From: Syntrophomonas sp. UBA1368
GTDB lineage: Bacteria > Bacillota > Syntrophomonadia > Syntrophomonadales > Syntrophomonadaceae
Length of the DNA stretch: 33,002 bases
Direction of reading: 5' to 3'
Assembly (NCBI GenBank): GCA_002305965.1
Contig: DBRM01000047.1
Location: forward strand, 4,450 to 37,451
In this document: positions 1-7,648 of the stretch, piece by piece
Position numbering within the stretch: the first letter of the stretch is position 1
Layout: each line of letters begins with the position of its first letter
Program-made: the position numbers and the translations under genes
Notes under the pieces: generated by a model
Told to the model about the DNA's origin: nothing
What the model saw: only the letters and a program-made list of their open reading frames with translations
The model's database searches: none

Positions 1-73
1 CTAGGGACTAGGGGCTAGGGGTTAGGGCTCTGTCAGGGCATAGGTAAATGGTTCAAGACATAGGTGACACTTA
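1..73. repeat. Composite intergenic repeat with CATAGGTAA motifs
   Basis: The window opens with CTAGGG/GGGGCTAGGGG blocks (1-28). They are followed by two direct copies of a CATAGGT motif (37-46 and 57-66, 20 bases apart) linked by ATGGTTCAA. The same arrangement recurs at 5631-5675 with 25-base spacing. The doubled motif could be a transposon-end relic, but no transposase gene is near. The purine-rich blocks belong to the repeat family found throughout the window. Confidence 0.6.
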
Positions 74-154
74 CTGAAGAAAATTGCAGAGGCGCTGTAT
101 GAGAGCCACCATGTTCCGGCCTATAGCATTTACGTAATGGATTATGTAAAATAG
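68..154 (+). pseudogene. Possible gene remnant (C-terminal fragment)
   Basis: An open stretch of 28 codons follows a TGA at 65-67 and ends in TAG at 152-154. It has no start codon near its beginning. It translates as a plausible globular tail, starting HLLKKIAEALYE and ending VMDYVK. It begins right after the repeat at 1-73, so it may be the tail of a gene cut off by that repeat. No family is recognised and chance is possible. The rest of the gap to the next gene shows nothing else. Confidence 0.2.
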
Positions 155-287
155 ACTCATCAACCAATCATAATGCTGGTATTGCCTTATCGCCGATCTG
201 CTTTTGTGTTGCTACCTTGTGGTGAAAAAGGACCTCAATGGAAAGAATAATCATTACTTATGAAAAAACAGAAAGGTGCTGATTTAA

Positions 288-518
288 ATGGATTCTTACC
301 TGGGCAATTCACTGACTAATATGGATCCCTGGATTTTTGGCCTGCTGGTTGTCTGGTCGATAATCTGGAAAGGCTGGGCTCTTTGGAGAGCGGCAAGGCT
401 GAAATATACCGGGTGGTATATTGCCCTGCTGATCATTAATACCGTCGGAATATTTGAGATCGTTTTCCTGCTGGTCACCAATAAAAAGTACTCGGAAATG
501 GGCAGCGGGATCCGGTAA
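288..518 (+). CDS. Small two-helix membrane protein, DUF5652-like
   Basis: This 76-residue protein has two hydrophobic segments, about residues 15-30 and 43-64, separated by a basic stretch (WKGWALWRAARLKYTGW). The order of aromatic-rich helix, W-K-x-x-A-L-W-x-A-A-R linker and second helix resembles the DUF5652 family of small bacterial membrane proteins of unknown role. The family call is from memory of its pattern. A weak GAAAGG ribosome site precedes the ATG. The stop lies 37 bases before the short-chain dehydrogenase start, so the two may be co-transcribed. Confidence 0.7.
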   Translation: MDSYLGNSLTNMDPWIFGLLVVWSIIWKGWALWRAARLKYTGWYIALLIINTVGIFEIVFLLVTNKKYSEMGSGIR

Positions 519-555
519 AGTTACGCTGGCCACAAGAGAAGGGGAAGGATTGTTT

Positions 556-1260
556 ATGGAGTTTAAAGACAAAATCGTAGTGGTGACCGGCGGTGCTGCG
601 GGGATCGGAAAAACCATAGTGAATGAGTTCCTGAAAGCAGGGGCCAGGGTTTGCATCATCGATAAAAAAGAGAATCCGTATTTTGTGGGTGACCTGGCTG
701 ACGAGGATGCTCTTAAGGCCTTTGCCGATAAGGTCATCAGGGAGTACGGCCGGGTGGACTGCCTGATCAATAATGGCATGCTCAGCAAGGGCGGACTGAA
801 AAGCTGCAGCTACCAGGACTTCAATTACGTATTACGGGTGGGGATCAGCGCGCCTTATATGCTGACCAAATTATTTATGGCGCATTTCGGTGAAGGTGCC
901 AGTATCGTCAATATATCCTCCTCACGGGATAGGATGAGTCAGCCCGACACCGAAAGTTATTCGGCTGCCAAAGGAGGCATCGCAGCCCTGACCCATGCCA
1001 TGGCCATAAGCCTTGCTGGAAAAGTAAGGGTCAATTCTATTTCACCGGGTTGGATCGATACCGATTTTAAAGTCTACAGCGGGCCTGATGCCACACAGCA
1101 TCCCGCAGGACGGGTGGGAAATCCGCTGGATATCGCTAATATGGTGCTTTACCTTTGCAGTGAAAAAGCCGGGTTTATAACCGGTGAAAATATCTGTATT
1201 GACGGGGGCATGACCAGGCAGATGATCTATCATGATGACTTCGGCTGGACACTGGGGTGA
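556..1260 (+). CDS. Short-chain dehydrogenase/reductase (SDR) family oxidoreductase
   Basis: This 234-residue classical SDR enzyme should catalyse NAD(P)-dependent oxidation or reduction of an alcohol/carbonyl substrate in the cytoplasm. It shows the glycine-rich cofactor motif TGGAAGIG (residues 11-18), the NNG motif (72-74), the active-site Ser region (121-123) and the catalytic YSAAK (Tyr135, Lys139). The SPGWIDT loop and the C-terminal ITGENICIDGG, both typical of FabG-like enzymes, are also present. Asp36 at the end of the second strand favours NAD over NADP. The ATG at 556 was chosen because AAGGGGAAGG sits just upstream and the family begins here. The open frame extends 34 codons upstream without a plausible site. 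Substrate cannot be told. Confidence 0.9.
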   Translation: MEFKDKIVVVTGGAAGIGKTIVNEFLKAGARVCIIDKKENPYFVGDLADEDALKAFADKVIREYGRVDCLINNGMLSKGGLKSCSYQDFNYVLRVGISAPYMLTKLFMAHFGEGASIVNISSSRDRMSQPDTESYSAAKGGIAALTHAMAISLAGKVRVNSISPGWIDTDFKVYSGPDATQHPAGRVGNPLDIANMVLYLCSEKAGFITGENICIDGGMTRQMIYHDDFGWTLG

Positions 1261-1309
1261 GGTATCCCTGTCTGCCGAATAACATAGGAGAAGTTTGGAG
1301 GGATCGACG

Positions 1310-1774
1310 ATGGAAAATCAAACGGAAAAGCAGATAAGAGTTTATCAGACAGATGATTTGATCGTGTATTGGGATGCCAAACAATGTTCCCATGTCGGAA
1401 AATGCTGGCAGAGCCTGCCTCAGGTTTTCAAACCAAAGGAAAGGCCCTGGATCACAATGGATGCAGCTTCGCCGGAGGAAATCATTGCCGCCATCGATAA
1501 ATGCCCGACAGATGCTCTGAAATACGAGCTTCCGGAAGGCTCGAAGGTGGACCCGAAGATTGCTGCCGGTCCCGGCTGGGTGGACTATAAGAAAGACGAA
1601 GTGACTTCCATCAAGATCAAGATGATCAAAAGCGGACCTCTGCGCGTGGAAGGCGCCGCTCAGGTTTTTGATGGGGACGGGAACCTTCTCCGGCAATCCA
1701 ACCATATCATTTTATGCGGATGCGGTAAAAGCGGCAACCGGCCTTTCTGTGACGGATCACATGTGAATAAATGA
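1310..1774 (+). CDS. Ferredoxin-like domain plus CDGSH iron-sulfur protein
   Basis: This 154-residue protein has two metal-binding parts. Residues about 10-75 resemble the divergent single-cluster ferredoxin family Fer4_19 (CSHVGKCW with Cys26 and Cys32, then DKCPTDAL with Cys65). The C-terminal part is a CDGSH zinc-finger-type [2Fe-2S] motif, CGCGKSGNRPFCDGSH, giving the three-Cys/one-His ligand set Cys136, Cys138, Cys147 and His151. It is probably a soluble electron carrier or redox sensor. The ATG at 1310 has GGAGGG seven bases upstream; a TTG five codons earlier lies inside that site and is less likely. It follows the SDR gene by 49 bases, so it may deliver electrons to that enzyme, which is inference. 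Confidence 0.88.
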   Translation: MENQTEKQIRVYQTDDLIVYWDAKQCSHVGKCWQSLPQVFKPKERPWITMDAASPEEIIAAIDKCPTDALKYELPEGSKVDPKIAAGPGWVDYKKDEVTSIKIKMIKSGPLRVEGAAQVFDGDGNLLRQSNHIILCGCGKSGNRPFCDGSHVNK

Positions 1775-1776
1775 AA

Positions 1777-1820
1777 TAGTTGGTTAGTTGGTTAGTTGGT
1801 TAGTTGGCTAGTTGGTTAGG
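1777..1820. repeat. TTAGTTGG octamer tandem repeat
   Basis: About five tandem copies of (G)TTAGTTGG, one varied to CTAGTTGG, start three bases after the TGA of the Fe-S gene. They run into AGGAGACAGGGG and GGGGTGGAG purine blocks. The same octamer recurs at 3105, 16977 and 17942, and inverted at 18203-18233. Confidence 0.9.
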
Positions 1821-1883
1821 AGACAGGGGAAAAGGCGAGTCGAGGGGTGGAGACCTATGCTGAGCGATATTTTTACCGGCTTT

Positions 1884-1912
1884 TTTACTTTCGCCCAAAA
1901 GCAGTTTATAAT
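1884..1912 (+). promoter_or_regulatory. Candidate sigma-A promoter for the TraB-family gene
   Basis: TTTACT (1884-1889) and a perfect TATAAT (1907-1912) are separated by 17 bases. They lie about 40 bases before the start of the TraB-family gene. The -35 matches four of six consensus positions. Confidence 0.55.
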
Positions 1913-1953
1913 CTTAACATAGTTTTTTTGTTGTTGGAAGGAAGAAGAATTTG

Positions 1954-3108
1954 ATGGAGCAAAATATTACTCGCCTGGAGTATCAGGATAAAGAGATCAT
2001 TTTGATCGCCACCGCCCATGTCTCCAAAGAAAGTGCCGAACTGGTGAAACAGGTGATATTGGCAGAGCGGCCGGACAGCGTCTGCGTGGAACTTGACCAG
2101 CAGCGGTTTGAAAGCATGGAAAACCCCAAAGCCTGGGAAAAAACGGATCTGGTAAAGGTCATAAAAGACAAAAAGGTCGGGTTCATGATCGCCAACCTTT
2201 TTCTCGGTTCTTATCAAAAGAAGATCGCCAAACAGCTGGGGGTAACTGTGGGCGGTGAAATGAGACAAGGGATAGAGAGCGCCAGGGAAGTCGGGGCCAG
2301 TCTGGTTCTGGCCGACCGCAGTATTCAGACTACATTTCTGCGCATTTGGCGGAAATTGAGCTTTTGGGAAAAGATGAAACTTTTTGCCAGCTTGCTGTTG
2401 TCAGTGGATGATGATACCGATATATCAGAAACAGACCTGCAGGAAATGCTGCAGCAGGATATGCTGGAATCGGTGATCGCTGATGTACGCAAGCAATTTC
2501 CCCAAATCGGAGAGATTTTGATCGGGGAGCGGGATCAGTACCTGGCAGCAAAAATCAAGAACGCGCCCGGGCCCAAGGTGGTAGCCGTTTTGGGAGGAGC
2601 CCATGTACCGGGCATTAAGGAAGAAATATTCAAAACCCAGGATATCGAGAGAATCTCGGAAATACCTCCGGTCAGCCAGTTTTCCAAGCTGGCAGGCTGG
2701 ATCATACCCGCTGCTATTCTGCTGCTTTTAGGCTATGCCTTCTTGGGTGACATACAGACGGGTCTTAAACAATTATCCACCTGGGTGCTGTGGACTGGCG
2801 TCCTGGCAGCCGTATTTACCGCATTATCCCTGGGGCATCCTTTAAGTATACTCACTTCTTTTGTGGCAGCTCCCTTTACCACTTTAAATCCGGTACTGGC
2901 CTGCGGCTGGATCACCGGCCTGGTGGAAGCCACCGTCAAAAAGCCTACCGTAGAGGATCTGCAAAATGTTTCGGAAGACATATACAGTGTAAAGGGCTTT
3001 TATAAAAATCGCCTTTTGCGGACCCTGCTGGTAATCATTATGACCAACATCGGCGCCTCCATCGGCACCTTCGTCGCCGGGGCAGATATTATTAAGCAGC
3101 TGTTTTAG
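1954..3108 (+). CDS. TraB/PrgY (GumN-type) family membrane protein
   Basis: This 384-residue protein belongs to the TraB family, named after pheromone-shutdown proteins PrgY/TraB of enterococcal plasmids. The family is thought to be metalloprotease-like. The N-terminal domain shows ATAHVS, the acidic CVELDQQRF motif, LADRSIQTT and the late VLGGAHVPG motif. The C-terminal third (from about residue 245) has several hydrophobic helices, including one starting WIIPAAILLLLGYA, so the soluble domain is membrane-anchored. The ATG at 1954 follows a GGAAGGAAGAAG site; an adjacent TTG at 1951 is the alternative. The TAG stop is part of the first TTAGTTGG repeat unit. It is probably monocistronic, with its own promoter at 1884-1912. 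Substrate in bacteria is unknown. Confidence 0.88.
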   Translation: MEQNITRLEYQDKEIILIATAHVSKESAELVKQVILAERPDSVCVELDQQRFESMENPKAWEKTDLVKVIKDKKVGFMIANLFLGSYQKKIAKQLGVTVGGEMRQGIESAREVGASLVLADRSIQTTFLRIWRKLSFWEKMKLFASLLLSVDDDTDISETDLQEMLQQDMLESVIADVRKQFPQIGEILIGERDQYLAAKIKNAPGPKVVAVLGGAHVPGIKEEIFKTQDIERISEIPPVSQFSKLAGWIIPAAILLLLGYAFLGDIQTGLKQLSTWVLWTGVLAAVFTALSLGHPLSILTSFVAAPFTTLNPVLACGWITGLVEATVKKPTVEDLQNVSEDIYSVKGFYKNRLLRTLLVIIMTNIGASIGTFVAGADIIKQLF

Positions 3109-3262
3109 TTGGTTAGTTGGTTAGTTGGTTAGGGGTCAGTTGGTCAGCCGTCAGGAGACAGTTGGAAAGTGGAAAGTTGGAACCAGGCGATGGCTGAACG
3201 ATAGTTAAGCAATGGTTGAACAATTGCTTAACGATAGTAGGGGCAGACGACTCTGTCTGCCC
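3105..3262. repeat. Composite intergenic repeat copy A
   Basis: Four TTAGTTGG units supply the TAG stop of the TraB-family gene. They are followed by GGAAAGTGGAAAGTTGGAA blocks and a core fragment (AACCAGGCGATGGCTGAACG) shared with 14420, 21326 and, inverted, 18180. It also holds a perfect 10-bp inverted repeat, GTTAAGCAAT at 3204-3213 with ATTGCTTAAC at 3223-3232. It ends in the hairpin at 3241-3262. Confidence 0.8.
3241..3262. terminator. Hairpin between convergent genes, terminator-like
   Basis: GGGCAGAC (3241-3248) pairs perfectly with GTCTGCCC (3255-3262) across a 6-base loop, between convergent genes. There is no T-run on either side, so its role as an intrinsic terminator is doubtful. 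Confidence 0.35.
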
Positions 3263-3271
3263 GTCTGCGCA

Positions 3272-4015
3272 TCACTTCTCAAACAGGTACCGCATCATTT
3301 TTTCCGGGTCATCTAAAAATTGTTTGGTCAGCAGATAATGTTCGGTTTGCTTATAGCTGATCAGCTGGATACCGTTTTCATCCAATAAATATATATCTGC
3401 ATCCGGGTAAGCCATTAATATAGGCGAATGGGTGGCGATGATAAACTGGGAATTTTCCGATACCAGCTGGTTGATCCGGGCCAGCAGGGCCAGCTGCCTT
3501 GAAGGAGACAAAGCTGCCTCAGGTTCATCAAAAATATATAGGCCGTTTCCATTTAAGCGGTTCAACACCAGAGCCAGGAAGCTTTCGCCGTGAGATTGTT
3601 CATGCAGGGATTTCCCACCGTAGGAATCCTTGAGGGAAGGGCCGCCGGACTGTCTGTCCAGTTCTTCGATTTCGCTTGCCACATTGTAAAAGCTCTCGGC
3701 TCGAAGGAAAAATCCGTCTTTGGGCCTTTTGATTCCCTTGGATAAACGGATATATTGATAGAGGTCTGAATGAGACTGGTAGGTGGAGAAATTAAAATTG
3801 CGGCTTCCGCCTTCGGCATTAAATCCTGCAGCCACGGCTACCGCTTCCAGAAGAGTCGACTTTCCTGTGCCATTTTCCCCGACAAAAAAAGTCACCTGCT
3901 TGCTAAGCTTTATGGAAGGGACCTTTCTGATCAAAGCAAGGCTGGCGATATAGCTTTTGCATTTCTTAACATCAGGCTCAAATATGATTTCCCGTACAAA
4001 TAGTTCGCTGAACAT
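3272..4015 (-). CDS. AAA/ABC-type ATPase (COG3910-like)
   Basis: This 247-residue single-domain ATPase has an ABC/SMC-like fold. It shows Walker A GENGTGKST (46-54), an ABC-like signature region SHGES (141-145), Walker B LYIFDEPEAAL with Asp163/Glu164, and the switch motif ATHSP with His196. There are no membrane segments or transporter partners, so this is a stand-alone ATPase of the kind linked to DNA repair or unknown housekeeping roles rather than a transporter subunit. The ATG at 4015 has GGAAAGG eight bases upstream. A further 80 codons stay open upstream but run through repeat-like sequence and the end of the next gene, so they are not coding. It lies 130 bases downstream of the Ntn-hydrolase gene. 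Confidence 0.88.
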   Translation of the reverse strand: MFSELFVREIIFEPDVKKCKSYIASLALIRKVPSIKLSKQVTFFVGENGTGKSTLLEAVAVAAGFNAEGGSRNFNFSTYQSHSDLYQYIRLSKGIKRPKDGFFLRAESFYNVASEIEELDRQSGGPSLKDSYGGKSLHEQSHGESFLALVLNRLNGNGLYIFDEPEAALSPSRQLALLARINQLVSENSQFIIATHSPILMAYPDADIYLLDENGIQLISYKQTEHYLLTKQFLDDPEKMMRYLFEK

Positions 4016-4069
4016 ATGTAAAACCTTTCCGCGATAGTTAATTCTCTGATAATATATATCATTATACAT

Positions 4070-4146
4070 TATTGGGTGAGGAGCGAGGCGATTCTTCGCT
4101 CGTGCAATCGTAGGGTGACTACTGGCCGTCCCCTTGTCACATCCCT
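4070..4146. repeat. Decayed composite repeat between two minus-strand genes
   Basis: The sequence GGGTGAGGAGCGAGGCG and, later, GTCCCCTTGTCACATCCCTCACC resemble the ends and middle of the repeat copy at 21261-21461, which contains GGTGACAAGGGGC. The TGA stop of the Ntn-hydrolase gene is its inner GGTGAGGG on the minus strand. The match is partial. Confidence 0.4.
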
Positions 4147-5516
4147 CACCAGGAGACTGCATCGGGGGAGCCAGCTGCATAGTTTTCATAAACGTACCAT
4201 GCGCAGTGATCTTGAAATGATTGCATGACTGACGGGGAAGCCTGGCTAGGGTCATTACGCAGATTATCGAGAAACTCCCGGGTATAGTCCACTAACACCC
4301 GCTCGATCTCAAAAGTCCAGGCCTGCACTTTAGCCAGTTCATTCTTATTGATGGTGGTATCATAGGGTCCTGTAAGGGAACTGCCGCGATTGGAATTGTA
4401 GATCAGTTTTTTGAAGGTTTCCCGCTGGTCTTCGAGAAGATTTAACACACTCACATCTGATTGGTCCGTTCCTGAGCCGATACGATCTTCGTATAAATAA
4501 GGGGAAACCGCGCCGGAACCAACAAAGGTCGGCACAAAAACGGAAATGGAGGGTTCCCCCAATGCTGCCCAGAAGGTGGTCAGCCCCGGGCTTTCACCGG
4601 CAGCCACTCCTTCCACCACCACACCGGATCTGGTCTGACTGCGGCTAATGCAATAGGTGGTGCTGTATTTGGCTGCGGTACTGCTGGACGGTTGTTTGCC
4701 GGTCACGTCTTTACTTACGATCCGCATTATATTAGGGGGGGAGAGCTTTGCCCCAGTGCCAGGAGCGGCCAATCCGGCAAAAAGCTCTTCGGCCCGTCGA
4801 GCTCTTTCACTGCCTTCGTTATTGGGGAAAAATGCATTGAAATTGCTGCGCACATAATAACCCGCAAAGCCAGGCTGAGGCGGTTGAATGAGATTTCCCA
4901 AATGATTGCTGACTTGTCCCGTATTGGCATCGTATTTACGATATTTGAAAGTATCGCCGAAACTCATTTTATGCGCCATGTACACCTCATACATAGCTGC
5001 TCCTCCCTGGGCATCGATCACTGCATAGTTGGCACTGACCGCATGCCGGGGATTATTCTGATGCCATAACGACAGATGGTTCTCGAAATCAACAACCGTG
5101 ACACAATTGGCCGTTGCGTCCTGCAAAAAGCGGGTGTTGGCATTGACAGATGCATTTAATATATTAGTATCAGTGACCGCTGCAACTACGATGGAAAAGC
5201 CAGCATCATTCACGCCTGCCTGGGGAGTAAGGGCAGAGTCGGCGGCCCATATCGAGTCATTGTCATGATACAACAGGTAATAACCCCCGACAGCCGTATC
5301 CCCGGCAAAATATTTCACCTGTTGATGCCAGTACTGTGACATGTCAAAGTTTTTCCACAGGATGGGACGGCCATCGGCAGAGCCATCCGCTGATACAACC
5401 GCGATCGTGCAGGGCCAGGCCGGCAGGCAAAATACCAGGGTCACGATCACTGCTAAAGCCGCTGCCACGAAAAGTATCTTTATATGGCTCAATGTCTTTT
5501 CCCAGGTCGCTTCCAT
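4146..5516 (-). CDS. Secreted Cys Ntn-hydrolase (C45 / linear-amide C-N hydrolase type)
   Basis: This 456-residue protein has a basic N-terminus and a long hydrophobic segment (about 13-33) as signal peptide or anchor. It is followed at once by Cys36 in WPCTIAVVS. Ntn-hydrolases of the penicillin-acylase/C45 type use such a Cys as N-terminal nucleophile, followed by the GRPILWKNFD-type motif seen here at about residues 48-57. Later VNDAGFSIVV and ANCVTVVDFENHL also fit the alpha-beta-beta-alpha core. The likely activity is hydrolysis or transfer at a linear amide bond outside the cell; substrate unknown. The ATG at 5516 has ACCTCC (GGAGGT on the coding strand) six bases upstream. Cleavage right before Cys36 would expose the nucleophile, but no clear A-x-A site is present, so maturation is inferred. 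Confidence 0.78.
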   Translation of the reverse strand: MEATWEKTLSHIKILFVAAALAVIVTLVFCLPAWPCTIAVVSADGSADGRPILWKNFDMSQYWHQQVKYFAGDTAVGGYYLLYHDNDSIWAADSALTPQAGVNDAGFSIVVAAVTDTNILNASVNANTRFLQDATANCVTVVDFENHLSLWHQNNPRHAVSANYAVIDAQGGAAMYEVYMAHKMSFGDTFKYRKYDANTGQVSNHLGNLIQPPQPGFAGYYVRSNFNAFFPNNEGSERARRAEELFAGLAAPGTGAKLSPPNIMRIVSKDVTGKQPSSSTAAKYSTTYCISRSQTRSGVVVEGVAAGESPGLTTFWAALGEPSISVFVPTFVGSGAVSPYLYEDRIGSGTDQSDVSVLNLLEDQRETFKKLIYNSNRGSSLTGPYDTTINKNELAKVQAWTFEIERVLVDYTREFLDNLRNDPSQASPSVMQSFQDHCAWYVYENYAAGSPDAVSW

Positions 5517-5606
5517 TTATATACCTCCCATAACCAATAAAGGTAATATATGCTATATGATATGCGTGAAGCAATCTGACGGTTCTTTCATGTTCGCGGA
5601 AGGTGG

Positions 5607-5681
5607 AAAGGGGCTAGGGTTCAGGGTTCGGTCAGGACATAGGTAACAGAAATGGTTCAAGACATAGGTAACACCCCTTTG
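5607..5681. repeat. GGGCTAGGG blocks plus doubled GACATAGGTAAC motif
   Basis: GGGGCTAGGGTTCAGGG is followed by GTCAGGACATAGGTAAC (5631-5647) and GACATAGGTAACAC (5661-5674), 25 bases apart and linked by AGAAATGGTTCAA. It matches 31-70 except for five missing bases there. The paired motif looks like subterminal transposase-binding repeats of an insertion sequence end; no transposase remains. Confidence 0.6.
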
Positions 5682-5729
5682 AAATTGGCCCCTGGTGACG
5701 AGCGAAGGAGCCACACGCCTCACGCAATG

Positions 5730-6779
5730 TTACTGCCGCTGGCCGCCCAGGGGTTTGGCCAAGGGGGTGCGAACAATGACCGCGGCGGCAATCAAGGTGA
5801 AAATGAGGGTCAGGAGAAATTTTGCCAGGGTGCCAGCATTGCTGGACCATAGATCGGGGCGCCCCAAATGCAGGGAAAGGAACACCAGGAAATTGGCCAT
5901 CAGCGGGTGCAGCAGGTAGATCAAAAAGGACTGGTCACTGAGCCAGGTGATGATGCGGCCGCTTTGAGCGTTGAAATAGTTCAGCAAGGACCGAAGCAGC
6001 AGAAAGCTGCACACGGCATAGAGAATAACAGTGGGTTTGATGGAAAGTGCATAGCTGGCAGTTTGCCGGCTGTCCCAAAGCAGCAGGGACAGACTGATGA
6101 TCCAGATCAGCAGCCAGGCCGGCCAGGGAATCCGCCCTGACATTTCCAGCTTAAAGTCTTTTTGCGCCAGGTACATCCCCAGGCAAAAGTAAAAGATCCA
6201 GACCGGAAAGGCAATCAGGGAAATTTCTCCTACATAGGGTGGAAAGGGCAGACCCTGAATGGCATGCTGGTATAGCAGGTACTGACAGGGCAGTGATACA
6301 GCCAGGGACAGCAGCAGAAAAGTTCCTGGATGGGCTGTAAACGGCCCGCGGATAAAAGGATACAGCAGATAAAGCTGGATGATGATCACCACAAAATAAA
6401 GATGGGTGAAACCGTTACCCAGCAGCAGATGACGGAACATATCCGGCAAGATCAGATGGGTATTCTGCATGCCATTGAAATAAAAATGCAGTACCAGGCT
6501 GTAAATGATGGTCCAGATCACATAGGGCAGGAGGATGCGATCGAAACGTTTGCGATAGAACTGAGTACGGGGCAGCAAACGGGAATACAGATCCCGACCG
6601 GACAGCAGGAACCCGGACATGATGAGAAACATAGGGACAGCGAAACGGGCCAGCTGGTTGCCGTAATAGCCTGTTTCTGACTGTGTCATTTGCTGTGCTG
6701 TACTGTGGATGAGGATGACGGCTGCAGTAGCCGCCACCCGCATGATATCCAGATCCTGAATACGTCTGTTCTCGTTCAA
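5730..6779 (-). CDS. Acyltransferase-3 family membrane protein
   Basis: This 349-residue polytopic protein begins with RRIQDLDIMRVAATAAVILIHST, shown here as its family hallmark: a charged start, Asp-Ile-Met-Arg, then a helix ending in the catalytic-region His (I-H-S). About ten hydrophobic helices follow, as in acyltransferase 3 proteins that add acetyl or other acyl groups to cell-surface sugars or lipids. The TTG at 6779 has GGAGG seven bases upstream; the ATG at residue 13 would cut the motif. It lies 42 bases after the NusG-domain-II gene and is probably in the same operon. A truncated second copy of its first ~25 codons exists at 9415-9491. Confidence 0.88.
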   Translation of the reverse strand: MNENRRIQDLDIMRVAATAAVILIHSTAQQMTQSETGYYGNQLARFAVPMFLIMSGFLLSGRDLYSRLLPRTQFYRKRFDRILLPYVIWTIIYSLVLHFYFNGMQNTHLILPDMFRHLLLGNGFTHLYFVVIIIQLYLLYPFIRGPFTAHPGTFLLLSLAVSLPCQYLLYQHAIQGLPFPPYVGEISLIAFPVWIFYFCLGMYLAQKDFKLEMSGRIPWPAWLLIWIISLSLLLWDSRQTASYALSIKPTVILYAVCSFLLLRSLLNYFNAQSGRIITWLSDQSFLIYLLHPLMANFLVFLSLHLGRPDLWSSNAGTLAKFLLTLIFTLIAAAVIVRTPLAKPLGGQRQ

Positions 6780-6821
6780 ACCGATTCCTCCGGGAAGCAG
6801 GGAGCCGTTCCGGCGCCCCCA

Positions 6822-7160
6822 TTACTCTTTTTCAATGGATACGATGGCTTTATTGGGCAGGCATACGGCAATATCGCCGTATTCGCTCAACCATCCGGTA
6901 TACACGCAGATCTGTTCAGGACAGTCGGACTTTTCGAAGCGGATCCGGTTGGGTTCTATCTGGATGATATTATGATAATCCCCGGATACGGTTATGGTCC
7001 GGGATTCCTTTACTTTCGTAAGGTCGATCCGTTCGATCACCTGGTCATCCTGCCTGATCACCGCGATGAGGTGGTCGGCGGCCAGGCTTTTGAAAACCAG
7101 CAAGCCGGCCAGGCCAATGAAGATCAATATGCCGACCAGCAGTAAATCACTTCTTTTCAT
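6822..7160 (-). CDS. NusG domain II-containing protein
   Basis: This 112-residue protein has one N-terminal membrane helix (about 5-23) and an extracytoplasmic beta-rich domain. The domain holds FEKSDCPEQICVYTGW and IAVCLPNKAIVSIE, typical of the NusG_II family of membrane-anchored proteins in Firmicutes, often found near electron-transfer or ApbE genes. Cys80, Cys85 and Cys100 are conserved-looking. Function is unknown; it is unrelated to transcription factor NusG except for this fold. The ATG at 7160 has GGGAG upstream. It is the first gene of a probable two-gene operon with the acyltransferase. Confidence 0.85.
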   Translation of the reverse strand: MKRSDLLLVGILIFIGLAGLLVFKSLAADHLIAVIRQDDQVIERIDLTKVKESRTITVSGDYHNIIQIEPNRIRFEKSDCPEQICVYTGWLSEYGDIAVCLPNKAIVSIEKE

Positions 7161-7215
7161 ACGATCTCCCTGCCTCCTGTCAACTAAGTCCTGTTCACAT
7201 CACAATCTCCCACAC

Positions 7216-7250
7216 CGCAAAAAGGAAACCGTACACTGACCGTTTCCTTT
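7216..7250 (-). terminator. Rho-independent terminator of sspH
   Basis: On the minus strand AAAGGAAAC (7250-7242) pairs with GTTTCCTTT (7229-7221) around a 12-base loop and runs into a T-tract (CTTTTTG). It lies 59 bases after the sspH stop and before the NusG-domain-II gene, so that gene needs its own promoter. Confidence 0.7.
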
Positions 7251-7308
7251 CTCTTGCTGTATAGTTGATCCTTTATTATCTTACCACGCAGTTATGAAAT
7301 AAAAAATC

Positions 7309-7479
7309 CTATCCTTCTGCCAGATCCTGTACGGATACTTCAAAACTTTGTCTGGTCTGAAGATTTTGGACCTGCGCCCGATCCCCGTCGAGCTTTTCGA
7401 TCCAAACCGGTAAACCCTGATAACACACTTCAATGACCCCTAAGGAATCGAATATTTCGGCCGCTCTTTTGCTTTCCAT
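7309..7479 (-). CDS. sspH: H-type small acid-soluble spore protein
   Basis: This 56-residue protein matches the SspH family of minor small acid-soluble spore proteins. It has the early RAAEIFDS helix, VIEVCYQGLPVWIEKL, AQVQNL, and EVSVQDLAEG at the end. Such proteins accumulate in the forespore. The ATG at 7479 has AAGGAGC seven bases upstream; the frame runs ten codons further up to an unsupported start. Forespore expression (sigma-F/G) is expected from the family, but I could not assign a convincing promoter. It is good evidence that the organism forms endospores. Confidence 0.85.
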   Translation of the reverse strand: MESKRAAEIFDSLGVIEVCYQGLPVWIEKLDGDRAQVQNLQTRQSFEVSVQDLAEG

Positions 7480-7648
7480 AGAACATGCTCCTTGTTTTTT
7501 AATTAGCATGTGCCGGAAAGAGAAATATTATTAAAACCTTGGGGACACATACCTGTTTTATGAAATCTTTGATACATATTATACCGGTCAAAGGGCAGAA
7601 TAAATTTCAGTTCATGAAAAAGGAAGTAAAGTTTAGGAGCGAACACGC

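Noticed and set aside
4016..4255. 80-codon upstream extension of the ABC-type ATPase
   Set aside because: It overlaps the 3' end of the Ntn-hydrolase gene and repeat debris; GGAAAGG at the ATG 4015 fits the family start.
4692..5069. Open frame of 125 codons on the + strand within the Ntn-hydrolase gene
   Set aside because: Antisense to a well-supported secreted hydrolase; no ribosome site or recognisable motif.
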